Source: a virus. From it: DNA of 21,278 bases. Shown here one piece after another: positions 6,128-13,172 of the stretch (the first letter of the stretch is position 1; every line of letters starts with the position of its first letter). The position numbers and the translations under genes are program-made. The stretch lies in IMG/VR virus record IMGVR_UViG_3300007515_000050, positions 1 through 21,278 of that record. One strand, given 5' to 3'. The notes under the pieces are model-generated. The model did no database searches. It saw only the letters and a program-made list of their open reading frames with translations, and was not told where the DNA came from.

Positions 6128-7642
6128 CTAGTATGCTGACCCTCCGCCTACATTATTTGAGGTTGAAGTATTGGTTTTATTAGATAGTGACCCCTTGTAT
6201 ATACCAGATGAGGGATATAAAATGTGAGCTACTGGGTTTGATATTTTATCAAGCCAAATATCTGTATAGTTGTAGTTGGAACTATCCCTTGTTCCGCCAT
6301 ACATGTTTAACATACCGTCATAGTACATTGGCGATCCAACTGGAGAAGACTCTGTGCCTTGAGCGGCCCCCACCTTTTCGTTTCTTGCTATTCCATAGCC
6401 ATCGTATACATTTTGTGCAACCCTATCAAGCATTTTTTCGTATCTCTTCATTCTGGATGATTTATTTTTGACACCCAAAGATACTAATAGTAAATTTAAT
6501 TTTTTATAATATTTTCGTTTGGCTGAAGCAATAGCTTTATCAACAGAGTATTCGTACGTTGCATCCACTCCTACACCAGTAAATATTCCAGAGCAATCAA
6601 TATCTATCTTATTAGAGTATGTTGCTCCTTCACCAGTATATTGGACAACAGAAATTTCCCCATCAAAACCGATATATTTGCCATCCGTTGATGCGGTTTC
6701 TATCCTAGCGTATGCGCCAGATGGAATCACCCCGTCCCACAAACCAGTAAATACATTTTTAATATATTGATTTGCGTATTGGGAGTGGCTTTGATTTATT
6801 GTATTTGTTTGCAGAGCAAGATCATTCGTTCTGATATCTCGGTATTGTGTTCCGCTACCTAATATTTCCCCCTCTGGAATAATAACGTGATTAGAAGTAA
6901 AAGTTGTTATTATTGCGTCGTTTGTTACTTTACCAGATCCCAAATGAGTATACACTAGCCCACTAACCCCGTATATTTCATGAGGAGAGATATAAACAGC
7001 CTGTTCTCCCGCTGGTGTAAGAAGACTTTTCTGGTTTTTATTGCTCCAATGAGACATAAAAGTTCCAGTTTTAATTATTAAAATATCATTTAAATTATCT
7101 ATATCTTTTGTTACTTTTAATACGGTTGGGTAGTTATATGGACCAACGCACCAAGACTGGGAATATGGGATGGAATAAAAAAGATCTGATGAAGTTTGTT
7201 TTGTAAAAATAAAATCAAGCTTTTTTTTGGAAATTTTGTCTATTGTATTTTTTAAAGATTTTTTTGACTTTTTATATCTTAGTAGATCTTTAACTACTAG
7301 CTTTTTTAGTTCCCCCCTAAATTGAGCAAAAACATCTTTTATTGAGTGAGATACCTCAGCGGTTGTAGAATAGTATTTTCTTACTGAATTTGGCACATAG
7401 TGAATTTCTGTATTTTCATCTAGAGGCTTATGGAAGCCAAACCCCATTTGATTTTGTAACTCATCAAATACCAACCCATCACTACTCCTATCACTAAAAG
7501 CTTCTGCCTCTAAAGTGCCATCCTCATGTATTCGAACGGTTTTACTTTTCGCCCCTTTCCCGTGATGTTGGGCAATTACTTCAGAAGTATCTTCTTTTTT
7601 ATAACCTTTTGAGCCATAATTATGATTTTTTGGATAGGCCAT
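6128..7642 (-). CDS. Large structural protein of unknown family (504 aa)
   Basis: I do not recognise a domain. Visible parts are a polar N-terminus (MAYPKNHNYGSKGYKKED), a lysine-rich helical stretch (about 105-145: KKLVVKDLLRYKKSKKS), a beta-rich middle rich in Thr/Ser/Gly/Tyr, a second basic helical segment near residues 375-415, and a Ser/Thr/Asn/Gly tail. There is no signal peptide or membrane segment. It is the first gene after the capsid terminator and shares a transcript with the 545-aa protein, which suggests a virion protein of neck, tail or baseplate. There is no Shine-Dalgarno; GTGTAA ends 14 bases before the ATG, behind a perfect TATAAT. Confidence 0.65.
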   Translation of the reverse strand: MAYPKNHNYGSKGYKKEDTSEVIAQHHGKGAKSKTVRIHEDGTLEAEAFSDRSSDGLVFDELQNQMGFGFHKPLDENTEIHYVPNSVRKYYSTTAEVSHSIKDVFAQFRGELKKLVVKDLLRYKKSKKSLKNTIDKISKKKLDFIFTKQTSSDLFYSIPYSQSWCVGPYNYPTVLKVTKDIDNLNDILIIKTGTFMSHWSNKNQKSLLTPAGEQAVYISPHEIYGVSGLVYTHLGSGKVTNDAIITTFTSNHVIIPEGEILGSGTQYRDIRTNDLALQTNTINQSHSQYANQYIKNVFTGLWDGVIPSGAYARIETASTDGKYIGFDGEISVVQYTGEGATYSNKIDIDCSGIFTGVGVDATYEYSVDKAIASAKRKYYKKLNLLLVSLGVKNKSSRMKRYEKMLDRVAQNVYDGYGIARNEKVGAAQGTESSPVGSPMYYDGMLNMYGGTRDSSNYNYTDIWLDKISNPVAHILYPSSGIYKGSLSNKTNTSTSNNVGGGSAY

Positions 7643-7656
7643 CTTACTAAGGAATA

Positions 7657-7669
7657 TTACACTATTATA
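7657..7669 (-). promoter_or_regulatory. TATAAT-A-GTGTAA promoter/leader element before the 504-aa gene
   Basis: On the minus strand TATAAT (7664-7669) is followed by one base and GTGTAA (7657-7662). It lies directly downstream of the capsid terminator (7692-7720), the natural place for a new transcript start. A -35 box is not convincing (TATACT or TTATAC at 17-18 bases). The pair recurs elsewhere in the window, so a promoter recognised by a phage-modified polymerase is possible. Confidence 0.5.
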
Positions 7670-7691
7670 GATATCTTTCTAGTAAAAGTAT

Positions 7692-7720
7692 AAAAAAAAC
7701 TCAGGGGCAAAGCCCCTGAG
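7692..7720 (-). terminator. Strong rho-independent terminator after the major capsid gene
   Basis: A perfect 9-bp stem CTCAGGGGC/GCCCCTGAG (7700-7708 with 7712-7720) with a three-base loop is followed on the minus strand by eight T residues (7692-7699). It starts 24 bases after the capsid stop codon. It isolates the head-gene transcript from the tail genes to the left. Confidence 0.95.
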
Positions 7721-7744
7721 TATGAATTTTAAGTTTATCGAGTG

Positions 7745-8857
7745 TTAGATAACTACGCCAGCGAGTACTCTGGAGTCGATACAAACGCGTCCCTCTTCCA
7801 ACCAGCCGTAGTAACCAGTCTTATCGGCGCGAGCCACGAACTGGTCATCAGGCAGAACCATAAACTGGCTGCCAGACTCGTTTTGCTGAGCAACTGGACG
7901 GATAAACGCATCGCGAGAAGCGTCGAGTCCAATAATCAACTCTGTGTCTGCACTATTGAAGTCGGATGCATCTGGGCTAAGTCCGTCACTTGTCACGAAG
8001 GTGTCAAACAACTTGTTATATTTACCATTTACACCGAGCTCGATTAGCTCATTGATTCTGATACCGAAAAGCTCGGCAGAACCTGCAGCACGATAGATAT
8101 CCTCACGGACGTTATCGGGCAGAGGAACTGGGCCACTTTCGTTAAACTGGGAACCAGTCGAACTATGCATTGAGTTGTAAGCGAACGCTCTGATATCTCC
8201 CTTAACCTCTGGGCTGACGAACAGATCGGTCATGCCGAAACTATCGCCACCAACAGGTGTGCCACCATCGGTTACCCAAGAGGCGTTAAGCCTACGAACC
8301 TTGGTGATCAACTTGCTAAGGTGATCAATCTTAAATACGCCTGCGTCACCAGAGGGCGCAGAGACGATTTGCGAGCTAGCCTTAGCGGCCAGTGCGCGAA
8401 GCACAACTGCCCAAGCATTACGCTCTTGCTTAATGAGGAGCTCTTGCGCCATGCGCTCGAGAGCTTTACCAATTACGTCCAAACGATGCTTACGAGCATA
8501 TCTCTTCATGAAAGAAACAGCTGCATCAAGACGATAGGTGGCGATTTTCATCTCGGCGACGCCTTCGACTTGTGAAGTGGGAAGACCACCAGCCATCGAC
8601 TGCGACCACACGTTGATGTAGCCTTCATTCTCGTTATAATACAGATCAAGCGGATAACTTGGGCTATCGTCCTCGTCATACACAACATCACTATAGAACA
8701 GTCCAGCTGTTCCAGCGTGTTGAATAACTTTTTGGATCACGGGACCGATAAAAGCTGCGAAGACTGAATTAGCTTCAGCAGAAACGGTAGGATCTTTAGA
8801 CCCGATCGCCTTAATAAGCTCAACTTGTTCTGGAGTATTCTTTAATTTTAATTTCAT
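7745..8857 (-). CDS. Major capsid protein (370 aa)
   Basis: Identified mainly by context: it follows the prohead protease/scaffold and a decoration-like gene, has the strongest ribosome site in the window (AAGGAG eight bases before the ATG), and is closed by a strong terminator, all expected of the most abundant virion protein. Length suits an HK97-fold capsid subunit. Visible features are an N-terminal helical segment (residues 1-50), a long helix with RLDVIGKALERMAQELL then QERNAWAVVLRAL (the spine-helix region), and a beta-rich second half. Base composition is more GC-rich than the flanking tail genes, consistent with high expression. The protein sequence alone does not let me name a subfamily. 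Confidence 0.85.
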   Translation of the reverse strand: MKLKLKNTPEQVELIKAIGSKDPTVSAEANSVFAAFIGPVIQKVIQHAGTAGLFYSDVVYDEDDSPSYPLDLYYNENEGYINVWSQSMAGGLPTSQVEGVAEMKIATYRLDAAVSFMKRYARKHRLDVIGKALERMAQELLIKQERNAWAVVLRALAAKASSQIVSAPSGDAGVFKIDHLSKLITKVRRLNASWVTDGGTPVGGDSFGMTDLFVSPEVKGDIRAFAYNSMHSSTGSQFNESGPVPLPDNVREDIYRAAGSAELFGIRINELIELGVNGKYNKLFDTFVTSDGLSPDASDFNSADTELIIGLDASRDAFIRPVAQQNESGSQFMVLPDDQFVARADKTGYYGWLEEGRVCIDSRVLAGVVI

Positions 8858-8885
8858 TTCTTTTTCTCCTTAATTATTTAAATGT

Positions 8886-9470
8886 TTACGGATTTGTATC
8901 AACCACACCAGCGTCAACTGAATGCTCGATGTTAAGTTTGAGAAGTACATCTCCATTTTCGCCAGTCGGCCCTAAGAAGATGCCGATCACGTGAGCGTCT
9001 GTGACACCAGAGGTGCCGATCGCGCCGTTAGCAGCGGTCCAAGCTCTGCCGCCAGCGGCAGGTTTGACACTCGTGGTGTGTGTTACTCCGTTCATCATTA
9101 CCAAGCCCCTTGTGAGGACAGGTACCGCTTGACCGCTCATGGCGACTTGCATCTCGTCGGCCTTTCGCGGGTGAAATACTAATTTTTCTCCGTTTTCGTC
9201 AACTTCCTTTACGTCATACATGAGCATGCCCAAGGGTCTGTCGGTTGCACCGCAGAGACCAACAAGAGCCTTAACTCCCCAACGATCCGAAAGTGTATTC
9301 GGATAGCTGTTGTTGATACTGAGATTCTCCAACGTATCGTCGTGCTTGTAACCGTTAACAAGCTTTACGATGGCTCCTCGAGTAGCTGCACCATGCGTAT
9401 GGTAGTCAAACGCAAACAGGTTAATTACATCATTTTCATGAATTTGTCTGAATGGTCTTAATGTTGCCAT
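8886..9470 (-). CDS. Probable capsid decoration/stabilisation protein (194 aa)
   Basis: Beta-rich protein between protease/scaffold and major capsid genes, the place where head decoration proteins usually lie (compare lambda D and E). It contains many short strands separated by Gly/Asn/Asp turns (RPLGMLMYDVKEVDENGEK; AVPVLTRGLVMMNG), a Gly/Ala-rich loop (PAAGGRAWTAANGAIG) and ends in a strand LLKLNIEH. There is no membrane segment. AAGGAG lies 11 bases before the ATG, a good ribosome site shared in type with the capsid gene, and composition is likewise less AT-rich than the tail genes. The decoration role is inferred from position and fold-like pattern. A minor head protein is the alternative. 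Confidence 0.6.
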   Translation of the reverse strand: MATLRPFRQIHENDVINLFAFDYHTHGAATRGAIVKLVNGYKHDDTLENLSINNSYPNTLSDRWGVKALVGLCGATDRPLGMLMYDVKEVDENGEKLVFHPRKADEMQVAMSGQAVPVLTRGLVMMNGVTHTTSVKPAAGGRAWTAANGAIGTSGVTDAHVIGIFLGPTGENGDVLLKLNIEHSVDAGVVDTNP

Positions 9471-9491
9471 AATATTTTATTCTCCTTTTAA

Positions 9492-10133
9492 TTATCTGTG
9501 TTTAATGTCGAATTGATCAAAACCGAAAGCATTCTTATACTTTTCGTACAAAGTGGGCTCTTCAGTCTCCGAGCTTACAGGAACATCCTGAGCTTCAGCT
9601 TCTGCGTTGTCCAGCACCTCTTCAGCTAGTTGGGCAGTCGGCTGCTCTTCTTGAGTAGCTTCAACCTTAACCTCAGCAGGTTCTTCGGTAGTTACTTCCT
9701 CCACGACTTCTTCTTTCTTACTAAGAAAGATTTCCATCTTGGTCTTGTAAATGTTAAAATCTTCATCAGACATACCTTTAATATCTGTTGCGAGAACTTC
9801 CTTCGCCTTGTCGTTGAGATCATACTCTTCGTCAAGGGAGGCCATTCTCTGGTTAAATTGCTCTTGAGCTTCTTTCTCAAGCTTGTCCTTTTCTAAGGAT
9901 TCAAGAGCCTCCTTTACTTTAGCTAGCTCGTCTTCGAGGGTTTTATGCTCGTCTTCAAGCTGCTTGTGTTTGTCCTCTGTAGATTCGAGGATATCTTGCT
10001 GCTTTCTGACTGCCTCGTCGTGCTCTCCAGCTTGTTTTTCAAGCTCTTGCTCGATGAACTCAGAGATAGCAGAAGCCGAAATCTCTTTGAGATTTTCGTC
10101 AGTAATATCTTTTATGCTATTAATTTTGTTCAT
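9492..10133 (-). CDS. Nested scaffold protein from in-frame internal start (213 aa)
   Basis: Met300 of the protease/scaffold (ATG at 10131-10133) is preceded by TTAAGGATAATAAAGTT, an AAGGA ribosome site with ten bases of spacing, better than that of the full-length start. Translation from here gives only the coiled-coil scaffold, beginning MNKINSIKDITDENLKE, in the same frame and with the same stop. This copies the logic of lambda C/Nu3, where free scaffold is made in excess over the protease fusion. The start is visible in the sequence; its use is inferred. Confidence 0.6.
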   Translation of the reverse strand: MNKINSIKDITDENLKEISASAISEFIEQELEKQAGEHDEAVRKQQDILESTEDKHKQLEDEHKTLEDELAKVKEALESLEKDKLEKEAQEQFNQRMASLDEEYDLNDKAKEVLATDIKGMSDEDFNIYKTKMEIFLSKKEEVVEEVTTEEPAEVKVEATQEEQPTAQLAEEVLDNAEAEAQDVPVSSETEEPTLYEKYKNAFGFDQFDIKHR

Positions 10134-11030
10134 AACTTTATTATCCTTAATTTTCTCACTTTTTATTACATTTATTTTGGTTTCTTGTGAACTTTCAATT
10201 TTTGGTTGATCGCTCTCTTGTTTAGAATCGTTCTCTGCCCACTTATCATAGACATCATATGGTTTTTTATACCCTTTATCTTCTGGGAGTAGCCTTTGTC
10301 TTGTCGCAACCCCACTGACATCTGCCGCTGGGTTTTCTGTTAATCCAATTCCCAATGGAACAACATGACCTTTAACTCTGCGGTAAACATATTTACCATT
10401 TTCTAGCCTTCCCTCTCCGCCGTTTGCTCTTAGGTGAGACTGTAGTCGTTGTACTTCGGTACTTTCTGTTACATAATCACCATGCTCTATATTTTTTTGA
10501 TTTTCGTCCAAAAGTACTAAATCATAGTCTTCGAAGCCTAACTCCCAGCTAGCTGAAACTGATTGGTAGCTTGTGCTGGTTGGATCATTGGACTCCTCTA
10601 CGATATCAGCAAGCTCGCTGTTAACCACTTTCCATATAACACCACCCAATGTGACGTTAAAGGGACCAAGAAATTCCCTTGGAACATCTTTCATAGCCTT
10701 ATCAGTGCCAAACTCGCTAAAGCCCGCAGATAAAATAACCCCAACAACCCTTTCTCTGTTGTGTTCGAGGTTGATAGGTTTATTGACAAAATTTTGAAAA
10801 ATATCAACAGAAGTTGCGGTATTGATAACATCACCGTTTTTATTTACCCTGTTAGCCACAAAAGCGTTGAATGCAACGGGCAGAAGGTCAACGTTCGAGT
10901 CGGTGTCGATATCTGGAATAAAATCGCCGACGTCTATCAAGCTAGCCATGGCTAGATACTTGTCTTTTTCTTCTGCGACCAGAGGTCTTAACGTAGCACT
11001 AAATGATGTTTTATACTTAAAATCTTTCAT
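9492..11030 (-). CDS. Prohead protease fused to scaffold (512 aa)
   Basis: The N-terminal 240 residues form a prohead-protease-like domain. NKPINLEHNRERVVGVI places a candidate catalytic His at residue 90, and YQSVSASWELGF holds the candidate nucleophile among Ser157, Ser159 and Ser161, which is the His...Ser arrangement of herpesvirus-type/U9-U35 maturation proteases. A charged linker follows (about 245-300). Residues 310-415 are a long heptad-rich coiled coil (KHKQLEDEHKTLEDELAKV), then an acidic Glu/Val/Thr tail and a short basic-ended C-terminus (FDQFDIKHR). The protease would cut scaffold and capsid termini during head maturation. The start overlaps the previous stop by one base (TAATG), indicating coupling. 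An internal start probably makes free scaffold as well (see the nested entry). Confidence 0.82.
   Translation of the reverse strand: MKDFKYKTSFSATLRPLVAEEKDKYLAMASLIDVGDFIPDIDTDSNVDLLPVAFNAFVANRVNKNGDVINTATSVDIFQNFVNKPINLEHNRERVVGVILSAGFSEFGTDKAMKDVPREFLGPFNVTLGGVIWKVVNSELADIVEESNDPTSTSYQSVSASWELGFEDYDLVLLDENQKNIEHGDYVTESTEVQRLQSHLRANGGEGRLENGKYVYRRVKGHVVPLGIGLTENPAADVSGVATRQRLLPEDKGYKKPYDVYDKWAENDSKQESDQPKIESSQETKINVIKSEKIKDNKVMNKINSIKDITDENLKEISASAISEFIEQELEKQAGEHDEAVRKQQDILESTEDKHKQLEDEHKTLEDELAKVKEALESLEKDKLEKEAQEQFNQRMASLDEEYDLNDKAKEVLATDIKGMSDEDFNIYKTKMEIFLSKKEEVVEEVTTEEPAEVKVEATQEEQPTAQLAEEVLDNAEAEAQDVPVSSETEEPTLYEKYKNAFGFDQFDIKHR
10144..10148 (-). promoter_or_regulatory. Internal ribosome binding site for the nested scaffold
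   Basis: AAGGA on the minus strand, ten bases before the in-frame ATG at 10133, lying in an AT-rich and thus probably unstructured stretch of the coding sequence. It decides the internal start of the scaffold protein. Confidence 0.55.
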
Positions 11031-11341
11031 TATCCATCAAATTTTGAATTGTAAGTTCTTTTATGAACTAGCGTGAGAATATCTTCGTAATACTCTTTCC
11101 ACCTAGTTTCGTCATCTGGGTAAGCTTTTTCATCCCAAGAGATTAGAATTTGTTTTAATTCTTCAATGATCGGTTTTGGGTCATTGTCATAAAAGCTTTT
11201 TATGTCAATTCCAAATTTTTCAGCAGCCTCATTTACTTTTTGAACAAAAAGCTCTTCAGCGGCTGGATCGACCTGTGTGTTAGAGCTTTCATCTTGTAGC
11301 TCTTTTATCTGTTCACTAAAGTCAATTTCTTCTTGTTTCAT
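11030..11341 (-). CDS. Small acidic hypothetical protein (103 aa) heading the head-gene transcript
   Basis: I do not recognise it. It is strongly acidic, predicted mostly helical (EEIDFSEQIKELQDESS; EELFVQKVNEAAEKFGID), and ends in a more basic segment (LVHKRTYNSKFDG). It is the first gene after the promoter at 11417-11446 and its stop overlaps the protease start by one base, so it is coupled to head assembly. Its size, acidity and place before the protease would fit a head assembly accessory or a small head-completion factor, but this is speculation. The ATG is preceded by an AT-alternating stretch with no Shine-Dalgarno. Confidence 0.65.
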   Translation of the reverse strand: MKQEEIDFSEQIKELQDESSNTQVDPAAEELFVQKVNEAAEKFGIDIKSFYDNDPKPIIEELKQILISWDEKAYPDDETRWKEYYEDILTLVHKRTYNSKFDG

Positions 11342-11387
11342 TATATATATATGTTTGGTTGAAAAAAATTTAATCCCGCATATTCAT

Positions 11388-11393
11388 ATACAC
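11388..11393 (-). promoter_or_regulatory. AGTGTAT leader motif variant
   Basis: CATAATTAGTGTAT on the minus strand, 46 bases before the ATG at 11341 and just downstream of the promoter at 11417-11446. It is a near copy of the GTGTAA leader element found before other genes. It would lie inside the transcribed leader, which argues for an RNA-level role at least here. Confidence 0.25.
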
Positions 11394-11416
11394 TAATTAT
11401 GGAAAAAATGCACACT

Positions 11417-11446
11417 ATTATAAAAAAAAAGTATTCAAGATGTCAA
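11417..11446 (-). promoter_or_regulatory. Consensus sigma70-like promoter for the head genes
   Basis: Perfect TTGACA (11441-11446) and perfect TATAAT (11417-11422) are separated by 18 bases on the minus strand. The -10 box is followed by AGTGTG, resembling the GTGTAA leader motif. It begins five bases beyond the terminator at 11451-11495, so it restarts transcription for the 103-aa gene, protease/scaffold, decoration-like and capsid genes. It is the only element in the window with both hexamers at consensus. Confidence 0.8.
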
Positions 11447-11450
11447 TATT

Positions 11451-11495
11451 AAAAAAGCGTAACGCGCGCAAGCTATCGCTTACGACACGTTACGC
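11451..11495 (-). terminator. Terminator closing the protease/lipoprotein cassette
   Basis: On the minus strand an 8-bp perfect outer stem GCGTAACG/CGTTACGC (11488-11495 with 11457-11464) encloses an inner hairpin CGTAAGC-GATA-GCTTGCG with one G-U pair. Six T residues follow (11451-11456). It lies about 55 bases after the lipoprotein stop and immediately before the head-gene promoter. Confidence 0.92.
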
Positions 11496-11551
11496 CATTC
11501 TCCACCCATTTTTAGGCACTCCTTGACTTTTCACCCCTTGGCCCAAAAAAC

Positions 11552-11701
11552 TTAGTCTTTACATGAACAGCTACAGCCGTCTACGGCACAAACCCCAGAG
11601 TCACAGCACCCCTTATTACAGGAACAGTTAGAACATCCAGAGTTTCCCCAATTGCAGCCGATCATAAATAGGGCGGCAAACAGTGTTATAATTTTTTTCA
11701 T
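11552..11701 (-). CDS. Cysteine-rich small lipoprotein, metallothionein-like (49 aa)
   Basis: The ATG at 11699-11701 overlaps the protease stop as ATGA, the classic coupled arrangement. The product starts with a short signal sequence (MKKIITLFAALFMIGC) in which MIGC fits a lipobox, making Cys16 the probable acylated residue after signal peptidase II cleavage. The remaining 33 residues carry nine more cysteines (23, 26, 28, 32, 33, 38, 43, 45, 47) in CxxCxC, GCC and CSCSC patterns with Gly, Ser and Asn spacers. That is metallothionein-like or otherwise metal- or disulfide-rich. It would be an envelope-anchored, cysteine-dense peptide. An o-spanin role is less likely because such proteins are proline-rich and pair with an i-spanin, not seen here. 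Function is unknown. Confidence 0.75.
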   Translation of the reverse strand: MKKIITLFAALFMIGCNWGNSGCSNCSCNKGCCDSGVCAVDGCSCSCKD

Positions 11702-12639
11702 TCTTTTTCTTTCTTTTTAATGATTAATACTTTTGGATAAGTTACACGCAGCATAAAGGGGAACATTTTTTTAGCCGCTTCCTTATCTGCATCTATGCTA
11801 TCGCTCTTTTCTTTTGGACTATTTTCGATAGGCATCTTATCCAATTCATCTTCTGAAGGCATAGATACACTTTTATCTAGTGCCCACATAATCTTATGTT
11901 TCTGACAATACTCAACCATTCTGCGCACAGGTACGATAAGATTAAAGCCCTCTCCCGCTCCTCGGACCAACATTCCTACATATCTAGCGTCTTTCTTTAA
12001 ATATACTCCGCCCCCAGAGCTTCCTGGGAAGGCCGTGCAAGTTGTCTGATCAAATACGTGCTTGTTTAATGACTTGATTAATCTACCGTGTTGAGAATAG
12101 ATTCCATCTGTCATACTATTCGCCCCCATTTGGCCTAATAGAGAACCAACGTGCAGGAGATCTTCACCAAGAGGGGGAATTTTTTCATCAAGATAAAAGG
12201 TTACCGTATCTGTGACGAAGTTAAGTTTACGGACACGAAGCAGAGCGAGATCGTGCCCATCTTCGGAATCGCTATATTTTAAAACCTCAGCATCCATTTG
12301 CAACCTGCCAACCGTTCTGCCGTTTTGTCGGATTTCTTTAATGACTGCTGGGTCTTTAAATTCCACTAGGGTTTTAGGGGCACCATTGACCAAGACCTTT
12401 CTTTCAGAACGGAGGTTATCTATGACGTGAGCGGCGGTCCAAATAAAATTTACTTGATTACCTTTAGAATCTTTTCGAGTAAAAATTACCCCAGACCCTT
12501 CCCCATTTGAGAATTGTCCCTCAGACCTAATTGTAACAGAAACATTTTGCAAATGATCTGCTGTACTTTGTCTCTTCTCGCCAGCGGGTGAAGATGTCAC
12601 TAAGGCGAGACCTAGAATTAATGGTGTAAGAATTTTCAT
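11698..12639 (-). CDS. Exported trypsin-like serine protease (313 aa)
   Basis: A Sec signal peptide is clear: MK, hydrophobic core ILTPLILGLALVT, and a likely cleavage after SPA (residue 19). A chymotrypsin-fold protease domain follows, with the full triad: His71 in WTAAHVI, Asp130 in GHDLALLRV, and Ser208 in FPGSSGGGVY. The pattern is that of the HtrA/DegP-type S1 protease core, but there is no PDZ domain. The C-terminal 60 residues are instead charged and end in a basic KKKEKE tail. It should act in the host periplasm or outside the cell. Exported proteases of this kind are unusual among virion genes, so this looks like an accessory (moron-like) gene carried with its partner lipoprotein. 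The gene has a TATAAT box upstream and a terminator after its partner. Confidence 0.88.
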   Translation of the reverse strand: MKILTPLILGLALVTSSPAGEKRQSTADHLQNVSVTIRSEGQFSNGEGSGVIFTRKDSKGNQVNFIWTAAHVIDNLRSERKVLVNGAPKTLVEFKDPAVIKEIRQNGRTVGRLQMDAEVLKYSDSEDGHDLALLRVRKLNFVTDTVTFYLDEKIPPLGEDLLHVGSLLGQMGANSMTDGIYSQHGRLIKSLNKHVFDQTTCTAFPGSSGGGVYLKKDARYVGMLVRGAGEGFNLIVPVRRMVEYCQKHKIMWALDKSVSMPSEDELDKMPIENSPKEKSDSIDADKEAAKKMFPFMLRVTYPKVLIIKKKEKE

Positions 12640-12653
12640 AAATATTACTTTCT

Positions 12654-12659
12654 ATTATA
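12654..12659 (-). promoter_or_regulatory. Candidate -10 box for the protease/lipoprotein cassette
   Basis: Perfect TATAAT on the minus strand, 14 bases before the protease ATG, followed by AGAAAGTAAT, similar to the AGTGTAAT leader motif. No -35 hexamer is convincing (TTTATA at 17 bases). A start here would leave a leader of under ten bases. Confidence 0.35.
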
Positions 12660-12712
12660 GGAAGTCCTATTCTAAATATAAAGCTTATTCTGAAATAATG
12701 AAAGGAAAAAGT

Positions 12713-13141
12713 TTAGTAAGTGAAGCCGAAATTGTGATATTCATCTAAGTAAAGATCGTCTATGTTGTCAAAATCAAAATTTAAATTAAATTTTTCGACA
12801 TCGGTTTTAGCTTTTACAAAATCGTCTTCCGACGGAATTATGGATGCGGAACAATCAAAATTACGCTTTAGGTCGCCAGAGGCTAATCCTAAATATGCGT
12901 TTACTCGAGCCATACACCATAAAGTTTTTGTTACATTATCACATTCTTCTGGAAATTCTCTAGACGCGTTCCTGAAAACCTTTTTAAGTATGCGGATGTT
13001 AGTTTTTTTGTTTTTGTTTTCTTTGTTATACTCTTTTACTTTTGACTGAAGCACACCGACAATCTTATTGGAATACTCGACAAACAAGACTTCTGAGTTT
13101 TCCTCTGGCTCAGGGGCTTGGTTTGTTACGTCGATTTCCAT
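12713..13141 (-). CDS. Hypothetical helical protein (142 aa)
   Basis: I do not recognise it. The N-terminus is acidic and proline-containing (MEIDVTNQAPEPEENSE). The middle is helical and basic (VKEYNKENKNKKTNIRILKKVF), followed by a helical segment with two Cys (VTKTLWCMARVNAYLGL), and the end is acidic and aromatic (DFDNIDDLYLDEYHNFGF). The ATG at 13141 is preferred over an in-frame GTG at 13156, because the GTG falls inside the leader motif GTGTAT and would add only five residues. There is no signal peptide. It lies between the fibre block and the protease cassette and is probably cotranscribed with the 73-aa gene. Confidence 0.6.
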   Translation of the reverse strand: MEIDVTNQAPEPEENSEVLFVEYSNKIVGVLQSKVKEYNKENKNKKTNIRILKKVFRNASREFPEECDNVTKTLWCMARVNAYLGLASGDLKRNFDCSASIIPSEDDFVKAKTDVEKFNLNFDFDNIDDLYLDEYHNFGFTY

Positions 13142-13150
13142 TATTACAAT

Positions 13151-13166
13151 ATACACTTAAATTATA
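13151..13166 (-). promoter_or_regulatory. TATAAT-TTAA-GTGTAT leader element before the 142-aa gene
   Basis: TATAAT (13161-13166) and GTGTAT (13151-13156) are separated by four bases on the minus strand, ending nine bases before the preferred ATG at 13141. It matches the element at 2285-2299 and 7657-7669 except for the last base. No -35 hexamer is evident. Confidence 0.35.
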
Positions 13167-13172
13167 ATTTTT

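Noticed and set aside
11552-11701. o-spanin (Rz1-like) identity for the small lipoprotein
   Set aside because: Size and lipobox fit, but the mature peptide is cysteine-rich and lacks prolines, and the partner gene is a protease and not an i-spanin with a transmembrane and coiled-coil layout.
13142-13156. GTG start at 13156 for the 142-aa protein
   Set aside because: The GTG is part of the GTGTAT leader motif, adds only five residues, and a better ATG follows at 13141.
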